A DNA stretch of 64,000 nt from Streptomyces sp. H39-S7. GTDB lineage: Bacteria; Actinomycetota; Actinomycetes; Streptomycetales; Streptomycetaceae. This document shows, one piece after another, positions 9,008 to 15,755 of this stretch. The notes below the pieces were generated by a model, which was not told the origin of the DNA, ran no database searches, and saw only the letters and a list, made by a program, of their open reading frames with translations. The translations under genes were made by a program, and so were the position numbers. The stretch spans positions 79,731-143,730 of the forward strand of contig NZ_JAPVLU010000023.1 in the NCBI RefSeq assembly GCF_027158205.1, given 5' to 3'. The first letter of the stretch is position 1. Each line of letters starts with the position of its first letter.

Positions 9008-9300
9008 CCGCCGCGGGCGTGGTGGACCAGCGCGATCAGGCTCAGCTGCAGGCGTGAGACGCCGCCCAGCTTGAAGCGCAGGCTGGCGACGTGCAGTTTC
9101 ACCGTGCGTTCCGTGATGCCCAGTTCGGCGGCGAGCTCCCGGTTCGAGGCGCCGTCCCGCAGGCTCAGCAGCACCTCGTGCTCACGGCCCGTCAGATCCG
9201 GGATCAGCCGCAGCCCCGCCAGGACCGCGCTGCCGTAGGGGTGGGCGTCCTCCCGCGGTCCGGTCCCGCAGACCTCGCACACCGGGCAGAGCAGATGCAC
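8785..9300 (-). CDS. LuxR-type HTH transcriptional regulator
   Basis: A protein of 171 aa from a GTG start at 9300 with GGGGGAA 4-5 nt upstream. The N-terminus has clustered cysteines (LLCPVCEVCG). A LuxR HTH follows at about residues 37-90: LTGREHEVLLSLRDGASNRELAAELGITERTVKLHVASLRFKLG (here split by its turn). After about residue 100 the sequence becomes Pro/Ala/Arg-rich and lies antisense to the preceding gene, so the tail may be read-through with no function. No receiver domain is present, so it is not a canonical response regulator. It is convergent with the mqnC pair, with no terminator between them. Confidence 0.72.
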   Translation of the reverse strand: MHLLCPVCEVCGTGPREDAHPYGSAVLAGLRLIPDLTGREHEVLLSLRDGASNRELAAELGITERTVKLHVASLRFKLGGVSRLQLSLIALVHHARGGHALRCTSRPPATVATQPPPASNTARSARPPVTSSGGTDPAGTLTRPPRAAAARRAGSVRYPSTTAVAPSRKRA

Positions 9301-9407
9301 GGATTCCCCCCGGAAGCGTGGACTGGAGCACAAGGAAGGCTATATCAGCCCCACTCGGCCCAACAGTGAATCGGCCATCACCGCCGCCGGATCAGCCCCT
9401 CGGCCCG

Positions 9408-10388
9408 TCAGCCCACCAGCGAGTCGGCCAGCCGCATACGCGCCTGCTGCTGGTCCTTGAAGGTCTTCAGCGTTTCCGCGTTCTTCTCGATCAGCGCCTT
9501 CTGATAGGCGGACTCGACGGTGAACCAGACGCCCACGAGGTTCACCTGCCGCTTGCAGGCGACGTCGGAGGTGGCGACGGTGACCGCCTGCGGGCCCGAC
9601 AGATCGGTCAGCTTCAGGGCGGTCGGCACACCCAGCGGCGACGGGACGCGGTAGCCGTGCCCGGCCATGCAGGCCGACCACTCCCGGACCGCCCCCACCA
9701 CCCGGGAGTCCTGCCGCGACCGCTCGTTGGCCTCGACGTTGAGGTTCTGCGGGAACGTGATGTCGACGGCGGCGGCGTCGGGCGCGTAGAGCCGGAGCCC
9801 CGACTCGCCCGCGCAGCCCGCGACGGGGATCTTGACGCCGTTGACGACACCGGTGTTCTTCCCGGACGTCCTGGCCTTCTCCGCCTCCTCCAGGTTGCCC
9901 GGGAGGGACTTGGGGTCCAGGTCGGGCGGCCCGTCGAGGACCAGGGACTCATTGGTGCCACTGGCGGGGCGCGGGGCGCGGACCGGGGTCTGCCGCGGCG
10001 GGTCGCCGTAGCCGTAGCGGGCCGCCAGGGCCGGGCTGGACAGGCCGTAGCGGCGGCCGTTCTCGCCGTAGGCGTCCGTGGCCGTGGTGGAGTCCGGTGC
10101 GGTGTAGCGGAAGCCGTAGCGCCGCATGCACTGGTCGATCAGGATGTTCTGGGCCTTCTGCAGCTCCTGCCGCTGCTCCGCCGCGACGAGGTAGTCGTCC
10201 AGGGGGAACGTCAGCCCGTTGCTGTCGAGCAGCGCCGGCGGCGTGCCGACCGCCGGCTCCGCCCGGTCCCCGGACTTCCCCCCGTCGGACGCCGCGCCGG
10301 AGGCGGATCCGCAACCCGTGAGCCCCGTCAGGAGAACGGCGAGCAGGGCGAGGCAGGCGGCGGGTGCGGCGGCACGGCGGCTGGACAT
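9408..10388 (-). CDS. Putative lipoprotein, unknown function
   Basis: A protein of 326 aa. The signal peptide ends in a lipobox LTGC (Cys about residue 26), after which a Gly/Ser/Asp-rich linker leads to a globular extracellular part. Paired motifs resembling CM-x-x-x-G recur (QCMRRYGFRY and ACMAGHGYRV), and a smaller version is seen in the 10988 lipoprotein (KCMREHGIADYP). Similar lipoproteins are commonly found beside MacAB-like ABC genes in Streptomyces, as here. No enzymatic motif is recognised. It probably sits on the outer face of the membrane. Confidence 0.8.
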   Translation of the reverse strand: MSSRRAAAPAACLALLAVLLTGLTGCGSASGAASDGGKSGDRAEPAVGTPPALLDSNGLTFPLDDYLVAAEQRQELQKAQNILIDQCMRRYGFRYTAPDSTTATDAYGENGRRYGLSSPALAARYGYGDPPRQTPVRAPRPASGTNESLVLDGPPDLDPKSLPGNLEEAEKARTSGKNTGVVNGVKIPVAGCAGESGLRLYAPDAAAVDITFPQNLNVEANERSRQDSRVVGAVREWSACMAGHGYRVPSPLGVPTALKLTDLSGPQAVTVATSDVACKRQVNLVGVWFTVESAYQKALIEKNAETLKTFKDQQQARMRLADSLVG

Positions 10389-10445
10389 CTGCGGACTCCG
10401 GGTGACGGCGGGGGTGCGGGCCTGGCGGGATCTGTCGGGCAGGGC

Positions 10446-10850
10446 CTAGCCTGGGTTGGCGGACGAGATCTTGTTCTTGAAGTTGGTGCTGGCGTTGCTC
10501 CACGTGTACGCCGGGATCCATCCGTGGACGCCGGAGCGGTACGCGTCGGTCCAGACGCTCCACGTCTGCGCGTCCCGGTTCCAGTACGACTCGGTGTTGT
10601 CGTTGGGCGAGATGCTGGTGTTGGCGGCGTACCGGTCGCCGGCGAAGTTGTTGCCCGCGTAGTAGAGGTCGAAGAGCAGGTTGGTGCGGTTCTGGGCGTA
10701 GTAGAGGCCCAGTTCACCCGGCTCCAGGGTGCCGTCCTTGCCCAGGGCGTCGGCGGGCCCCGCGCAGACGAGCGAGGCGGTGCCGAGCGCGGCCAGGGCC
10801 AGGGTGGTGGCGAGTGTCCGGCGGAGAGCGGTGCGGTTGACGTGCGTCAT
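10446..10850 (-). CDS. Small secreted protein, unknown function
   Basis: A protein of 134 aa with a good GGAGGAA ribosome site 6 nt before ATG. A Sec signal peptide (RRTLATTLALAALGTASLVCAGPADA) is followed by a mature domain of about 100 residues rich in Asn, Tyr and Trp (LYYAQNRTNLLFDLYYAGNN; YWNRDAQTWSVWTDAYRSG). The aromatic/Asn-rich beta-type composition resembles small secreted inhibitors or crystallin-like proteins (peptidase inhibitor I36 type), but I cannot assign it. The mature part has no cysteine pair. Its stop lies 58 nt before the next lipoprotein start on the same strand, so the two may be cotranscribed. Confidence 0.75.
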   Translation of the reverse strand: MTHVNRTALRRTLATTLALAALGTASLVCAGPADALGKDGTLEPGELGLYYAQNRTNLLFDLYYAGNNFAGDRYAANTSISPNDNTESYWNRDAQTWSVWTDAYRSGVHGWIPAYTWSNASTNFKNKISSANPG

Positions 10851-10929
10851 GCGGCGTTCCTCCCTGATGCGTGGTGCGTGCGGTGGCCGCGATGGCGGCG
10901 CACTATGCGACCAGAGGTAAACGCGTTGT

Positions 10930-10955
10930 CTCTACTGTCCTTTGGGACAGTAGAG
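10930..10955. promoter_or_regulatory. Perfect 11-bp inverted repeat in divergent spacer
   Basis: CTCTACTGTCC (10930-10940), loop TTTG, GGACAGTAGAG (10945-10955). It lies between the divergent small secreted protein (start 10850) and the lipoprotein (start 10988), 33 nt before the latter. It could be an operator shared by both directions or an RNA hairpin. No U-tract follows on either strand, so a terminator is unlikely. Confidence 0.55.
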
Positions 10956-10987
10956 CGGATGTTCGACGACGGCTACGCTGATCGATC

Positions 10988-11362
10988 GTGCCCAGCGCAG
11001 ACCGGACTCCGTTCCGTACCTTCCGCCGCCCGATCCCGCTGCTCCTGCCCGCGCTGCTGACCGTGGCGCTGGGTCTCGGCGGGTGCTCCACGGACTCCGG
11101 GAGCGCGGGTGACGGCAAGCCACGCAAGAGCGGCACCACCACGAGCGACCCCATCCCACCGGCTTTCCTGGCGGCGCTGCGGCAGGAGACGAAGTGCATG
11201 CGGGAGCACGGGATCGCGGACTATCCGGACCCCAGCCCGACGAACGGCGAGTTCACGTACCCCGCCGCGCTCGGCGAGAAGCTCAAGCTGGACCCGGCCA
11301 CCGCCGCCATCTGGCACACCTGCCAGGCGAAGTCCGGCGGCGACGGGATCCAGGGTGGCTGA
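10988..11362 (+). CDS. Small putative lipoprotein of ABC exporter operon
   Basis: A protein of 124 aa with a GTG start. A hydrophobic signal (IPLLLPALLTVALGLGG) ends in lipobox LGGC followed by STDSGSAGDG. The mature domain contains KCMREHGIADYPDPSPTNGE and a second Cys (WHTCQAK), a pattern typical of short actinobacterial lipoproteins encoded with MacA/MacB-like genes. The stop overlaps the adaptor gene's GTG by 8 nt, so the two are translationally coupled. It is probably an accessory extracytoplasmic component of that exporter. Its ligand is unknown. Confidence 0.8.
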   Translation: MPSADRTPFRTFRRPIPLLLPALLTVALGLGGCSTDSGSAGDGKPRKSGTTTSDPIPPAFLAALRQETKCMREHGIADYPDPSPTNGEFTYPAALGEKLKLDPATAAIWHTCQAKSGGDGIQGG

Positions 11363-12911
11363 CGCTCCCGCACCGCTCCTGGCCCGGCGCCGCCTCTGGG
11401 TGATCGCCGTCGCGGTGGGCGCTCTGGCGGTCTCCGGCTCGGCCGCCGGCGCGTCGCTGGTCATCAAGTCGCCCGGCCAGGCCGCCGCGGAGCGCGCGGC
11501 ACCCGCCCCCGACCTGCTGACCGCGCCGGTGGAGCGCCGGGTGCTCAAGGACTCGGTGATCCTGCGCGGCACGGTGCGGGCCGGGCAGTCGGTGGACGTC
11601 TCACCCTCCGTCACGCCGGGGGAGGGAACCGGTACCCCGGTCGTGACGAAGCTGCTGGTGGCTCCCCGCGCGATGGTGACCGACGGCAAGGTGCTGCTGG
11701 AGGTGTCCGGGCGGCCGGTGTTCGCCCTGCGCGGCGCGCTGCCGGTGTACCGGGACCTGAAACCGGGCGCGACCGGCGGCGACGTCGCCCAACTGCAGCG
11801 CTCCCTCGCGGAACTCGGCCACCGGTCGGGGGACGACCCCGCCGGGACCTTCGGACCCGGGACGAAGGCGGCGCTGACGGGGTTCTACGCCTCGATCGGC
11901 TACGACCCGCTGCCGGCCCACACGGACGGCGGAGCGGCGGTGAAGGCGGCGCGGGACGCCGTGGTCGCGGCCGAACGCGCCCTCCAGGACGCGCAGGACG
12001 CCCAGGACGAGATGGCCGCGGCGAACGAGCCGTTCCTGTCCCCGACCGCGAAGCCGGGAGGCGGCGGCCGCGCGACCGGGAACCCGTCGGCCGGGAAGCC
12101 CGCCACCGGCAAGGCCGCCAAGCGGGCCGTGCAGCGGGCCCGGGAGGACCTGGGCAGCGCGCGGACGGACCTCGCGGCGGTCCTCACCACCGACGGACCG
12201 ATGCTGCCGGCGGGCGAAGTGGTCTACCTGGACGGCTTTCCGGCCCGGGTGGACGCCATCCCCGCGCACGTGGGGTCGAAGGTGTCGGGGTCCGCGGTCA
12301 TGACCGTGTCGGCCGGGGCGCTGGTGGTGCGGGGCACGCTGCAGGAGTACCAGAAGGGGCTGGTACGGCCTGGGCAGCGGGTCCAGATCCTGTCGGAGGT
12401 CAGCGGGGTGACCGCGACGGCGACCGTGGTCTCGGTCGCCACGACGGTCGACAGCGGGCAGGCGGCGGGAGCCACGTCGCAGGACCAGCAGATCCAGCAG
12501 GGCCAGCAGGGCCAGCAGGGCCAGAGCCAGGACCAGCAGTCGCAGGAGCAGGGCGGCCCCTCGGGGCAGCGCGGCTATCCGCTGGTGGTCCGCCCCGACC
12601 AGCCGCTGGACCCGCAACTCGCCGGGCAGGACGTCCGGCTGACCGTCGAGGCCGCCTCGACCGACGGTATGGCGCTCGTCGTCCCCGTCACCGCGATCTC
12701 GGCCGGCGCGGACGGCCGCACGGTCGTCACGGTCGTCGCGAAGGCGGGCGCGCAGCGCCGGGTGGAGGTCCGGCCGGGCACGACCGGGGACGGCTTCGTG
12801 GAGGTCGTCCCGGTGGGGAGCGGCGCGCTGGCGGAAGGCGACCGGGTCGTCACCGGGGTCAAGGGCGCCCCGGCCAAAGGTGCGTCCGAGGGCGCCTCCA
12901 GTGGCAGCTGA
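11355..12911 (+). CDS. MacA-like adaptor with peptidoglycan-binding domain
   Basis: A protein of 518 aa with a GTG start at 11355. One N-terminal membrane segment (LWVIAVAVGALAVSGSAAGASLV) is followed by a beta-barrel/lipoyl-like adaptor part. A peptidoglycan-binding-1 motif comes next (GATGGDVAQLQRSLAELG, then GTFGPGTKAALTGFYASIGY). An Ala/Arg coiled-coil (about residues 195-275) and returning beta domains follow, interrupted near residues 375-398 by a Gln-rich stretch. In Gram-positives such proteins link a FtsX/MacB permease to the wall. It is encoded directly before the ATPase and permease with overlapping ends. The exported substrate is not evident. Confidence 0.85.
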   Translation: MADAPAPLLARRRLWVIAVAVGALAVSGSAAGASLVIKSPGQAAAERAAPAPDLLTAPVERRVLKDSVILRGTVRAGQSVDVSPSVTPGEGTGTPVVTKLLVAPRAMVTDGKVLLEVSGRPVFALRGALPVYRDLKPGATGGDVAQLQRSLAELGHRSGDDPAGTFGPGTKAALTGFYASIGYDPLPAHTDGGAAVKAARDAVVAAERALQDAQDAQDEMAAANEPFLSPTAKPGGGGRATGNPSAGKPATGKAAKRAVQRAREDLGSARTDLAAVLTTDGPMLPAGEVVYLDGFPARVDAIPAHVGSKVSGSAVMTVSAGALVVRGTLQEYQKGLVRPGQRVQILSEVSGVTATATVVSVATTVDSGQAAGATSQDQQIQQGQQGQQGQSQDQQSQEQGGPSGQRGYPLVVRPDQPLDPQLAGQDVRLTVEAASTDGMALVVPVTAISAGADGRTVVTVVAKAGAQRRVEVRPGTTGDGFVEVVPVGSGALAEGDRVVTGVKGAPAKGASEGASSGS

Positions 12912-13608
12912 GGTACTCCCGGCCTCGATTCCCGCGGTCATCGAACTGCGGCGGGCGGGGCTCACCTACCCGGGGCCGCCGCCGGTCGCCGCGCTCACCG
13001 ACTGCGACCTGACCGTCGGAGCGGGCGAGTTCGTCACCGTCGTCGGGCCCTCCGGCTCGGGCAAGTCCACCTTCCTCAACATCGTGGGCCTGCTCGACGT
13101 GCCCACCTCCGGCAGCTACCTGCTCGACGGCATCGACACCGGCGCGCTCAAGGACGCCGACCGCACCGCGCTGCGCGGCCGGCGCATCGGGTTCGTCTTC
13201 CAGTCCTTCCACCTCCTGCCGTACCGCACCGCCGTCGAGAACGTCCGGCTCGCCCTGCTGTACAGCGGCGTGCCGCGCGCCGAGTCCCACGAGCGGGCCC
13301 GGGAGGCGCTGGCCAGGGTGGGTCTCGACCACCGGCTGGACGCCGTGCCCACCCGGCTCTCCGGCGGTGAGCAGCAGCGGGTGGCCATCGCGCGGGCCCT
13401 GGTGTCCAAGCCGTCGCTGCTGCTCTGCGACGAGCCGACCGGCAACCTCGACACCGCCACTGCGGGCGCGATCCTGGGCCTGCTCGACGAGTTGCACGCC
13501 GACGGCATGACGGTCGTCGTGATCACCCACGACCCGCTGGTGGCCGCCCGCGGCGCGCGCGCCCTCGCGATCCGCGACGGCGTGCTGACCGAACGGGCCG
13601 CGGTGTGA
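12901..13608 (+). CDS. MacB-type ABC transporter ATP-binding protein
   Basis: A protein of 235 aa from GTG at 12901, which overlaps the adaptor gene by 11 nt. Walker A is GPSGSGKS, the Q-loop is FVFQSFHLLP, the signature is LSGGEQQR, Walker B is LLLCDEPTGNLD, and the H-loop is VVITHD. The LolD/MacB/FtsE subgroup is indicated by the GNLD D-loop and by the permease partner that follows. It hydrolyses ATP at the inner face of the membrane to drive the mechanotransmission permease. The stop overlaps the next start as GTGA. Confidence 0.92.
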   Translation: MAAEVLPASIPAVIELRRAGLTYPGPPPVAALTDCDLTVGAGEFVTVVGPSGSGKSTFLNIVGLLDVPTSGSYLLDGIDTGALKDADRTALRGRRIGFVFQSFHLLPYRTAVENVRLALLYSGVPRAESHERAREALARVGLDHRLDAVPTRLSGGEQQRVAIARALVSKPSLLLCDEPTGNLDTATAGAILGLLDELHADGMTVVVITHDPLVAARGARALAIRDGVLTERAAV

Positions 13609-14864
13609 GGTGGAGGTTCGGTGCGGGCCGCGGGGGGCGCGAACGGTGTCCCGTCGAGCCGTCCGTGCTCCCGCCGCGCGAGCTGCTCTCCGAGTCGCTC
13701 GCCGGGATGCTGCAGCGCCCCGGCCGCTCCGTGCTCACCGCGCTCGGCACGGTCCTCGGCGTCGGCACCTTCGTGGCGATCCTCGGACTGACGGCCACCA
13801 CGTCCTCGCAGATCGACTCCCGCTTCGACCTGCTCACCGCGACCGAGGTGACGATCGAGGACGTCAGCATCCAGCAGAACGCGTTCGCGGGCCCGGTCTT
13901 CCCGGCCGACGCCGACGACCGGATCGGCCGGCTCGGCGGCGTGGAGCACGCGGGGGTGTACTGGGCGGTGCACCCCGCCGGCAGCGCCACCGTCCGCTCC
14001 TCGCCCGTGGGCGCGGCCTCCGACGGCGAGGAGATCGGCATCGTCGCCGCGTCCCCCGGCGCGCTCCTCGCGGCGGACCCGCACCTCGCGCAGGGCAGGC
14101 TCTACGACGACTACCTGTCGCGGAGCGCGCAGCCGGTCGTCGTGATCGGCTCGGGCATCGCCGCCCGCCTCGGCATCACCACGCTGGAGACGTATCCGGC
14201 GGTCTTCATCGGCGACCAGCCGTTCACCGTGGTCGGGATCATCGACGACACCCGCCGCAAGGCCGACCTCCTGCTGTCGGTGATCGTGCCGCGCACCACC
14301 GCCGAGCGGGTCTGGGGCCCGCCGAAGGGCGGCGACGCCAGGATGCTGGTCGCCACCCGGATCGGCGCCGCGGGACAGATCGCCGACGAGGCCCCGACCG
14401 CGCTGCGCCCGGACCACCCCGAGTACCTGAAGGCCGTCCCGCCGCCCGACCCCCGCACGCTGCGCGGCACCGTCACGGGCGACCTCAACCAGCTCTTCCT
14501 CCTCCTCGCGGCGATCTGCCTCGTCATCGGGGCCGTGGGCATCGCCAACACCACGCTGGTCGCCGTCCTGGAACGCACCGGCGAGATCGGGCTGCGCCGC
14601 GCCCTCGGGGCGCGGGGCCGGCACATCACCGCCCAGTTCCTGGCGGAGTCCGGCGCCCTCGGGGCGCTGGGCGGGCTGGTGGGCACCGGCCTCGGCGGCC
14701 TCACGGTCGTGATCGTCGCCGTCGCACGGGACTGGACGCCCGTCGTCCATCCGGCGACAGTCGTCGTCGCCCCGGTGATCGGTCTGCTCACGGGCCTGCT
14801 CGCCGGCCTCTACCCGGCCCTGCGGGCCTCGCGGATCCAGCCCGCGGAGGCCCTGCGCCGCTGA
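13605..14864 (+). CDS. MacB/FtsX-type ABC permease
   Basis: A protein of 419 aa with a GTG start overlapping the ATPase stop. One membrane helix lies near the N-terminus (SVLTALGTVLGVGTFVAILGL), followed by a large MacB periplasmic-like core domain (about residues 70-280). Three C-terminal helices form the FtsX domain: LFLLLAAICLVIGAVGIAN, then ESGALGALGGLVGTGLGGL, then VVVAPVIGLLTGLLAGLYPA. The coupling motif EIGLRRALGA between them is the usual contact to the ATPase. With the adaptor and ATPase it forms a tripartite, non-canonical efflux or mechanotransmission system. Confidence 0.9.
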   Translation: MRWRFGAGRGGRERCPVEPSVLPPRELLSESLAGMLQRPGRSVLTALGTVLGVGTFVAILGLTATTSSQIDSRFDLLTATEVTIEDVSIQQNAFAGPVFPADADDRIGRLGGVEHAGVYWAVHPAGSATVRSSPVGAASDGEEIGIVAASPGALLAADPHLAQGRLYDDYLSRSAQPVVVIGSGIAARLGITTLETYPAVFIGDQPFTVVGIIDDTRRKADLLLSVIVPRTTAERVWGPPKGGDARMLVATRIGAAGQIADEAPTALRPDHPEYLKAVPPPDPRTLRGTVTGDLNQLFLLLAAICLVIGAVGIANTTLVAVLERTGEIGLRRALGARGRHITAQFLAESGALGALGGLVGTGLGGLTVVIVAVARDWTPVVHPATVVVAPVIGLLTGLLAGLYPALRASRIQPAEALRR

Positions 14865-14928
14865 CCGGCGGGTGCTCCTGCGGGTGGCCGCTGCGGGGGC
14901 GGCCGGGCGCGGGGTGGAGAATGGGCCC

Positions 14929-15627
14929 GTGACCCGAGCCTCCCTGGAAAAGCAGCCGCACGAAGTCGCCGCGATGTTCGACGACGTAGCCGCCAAGTAC
15001 GACCTGACGAACGACGTGCTGTCCCTCGGCCAGGCCCGGCTGTGGCGCAAGGCCGTCGCGCAGGCCCTCGACGTCCGGCCCGGCGAGCGCGTGCTCGACC
15101 TCGGTGCCGGCACCGGCACCTCCTCACTGCCCTTCGTCGAGGCGGGCGCCCAGGTCGTCCCGTGCGACTTCTCCGTCGGCATGCTGCGCGAGGGCAAGAA
15201 GCGCCACCCGTCCCTGCCGCTCACGGCGGGCGACGCGACCAGGCTGCCGTTCGCCGACGGCGTCTTCGACGCGGTCACCATCTCCTTCGCGCTGCGCAAC
15301 GTGCACGACACGGACGCGGGCCTGCGCGAGATGCTGCGCGTCACCAAGCCGGGCGGGCGGGTCGTGATCTGCGAGTTCAGCAGCCCGACGTTCAAGCCGT
15401 TCCGCACCGTCTACACCGAGTACCTGATGCGGGCCCTGCCGCCGGTCGCGACCGCCGTGAGCAGCAACCCGGACGCGTACGTCTACCTCGCCGAGTCGAT
15501 CCGCGCCTGGCCCGACCAGGCGGCGCTCGCCTCCCGGCTCCAGGGGGCCGGCTGGTCCAAGGTCGCCTGGCGCAACCTCACCGGCGGTGTCGTCGCGCTG
15601 CACCGGGCGGCCAAGATCGGTCAATAG
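14929..15627 (+). CDS. menG: Demethylmenaquinone methyltransferase
   Basis: A protein of 232 aa (the ubiE/menG family is about 230-250) with a GTG start at 14929. SAM-binding motif I is VLDLGAGTGT (residues 55-64). The family signatures FDDVAAKYDLTNDVLSLGQ and FALRNVHDTDAGLREMLRV match UbiE/MenG. It methylates demethylmenaquinone to menaquinone as the last ring step. In a futalosine-pathway organism this enzyme is shared with the classical route. It lies about 8 kb from mqnC and 2.3 kb upstream of the MenJ-like reductase on the same strand. The 128-nt gap after it contains no clear terminator. Confidence 0.94.
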   Translation: MTRASLEKQPHEVAAMFDDVAAKYDLTNDVLSLGQARLWRKAVAQALDVRPGERVLDLGAGTGTSSLPFVEAGAQVVPCDFSVGMLREGKKRHPSLPLTAGDATRLPFADGVFDAVTISFALRNVHDTDAGLREMLRVTKPGGRVVICEFSSPTFKPFRTVYTEYLMRALPPVATAVSSNPDAYVYLAESIRAWPDQAALASRLQGAGWSKVAWRNLTGGVVALHRAAKIGQ

Positions 15628-15755
15628 CCGCGCAGTTGTGAGGGCGGTGACAATAAACTCCGGGGTCTGAACGAGGACGGCGGTCTCGACGGCCGTTCCC
15701 CGACGGCTGTTCCCACAGCCGTCCCGACACCCGTTCCCGACCTCCGGAGTGCCCC

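Noticed and set aside
8785..9300. Calling the LuxR-type gene a two-component response regulator
   Set aside because: There is no receiver domain or phosphoacceptor Asp; only the HTH and a Cys-rich start are present.
13116..15407. 763-codon open frame on the minus strand
   Set aside because: Antisense of the ABC ATPase, permease and menG; composition is that of a shadow frame.
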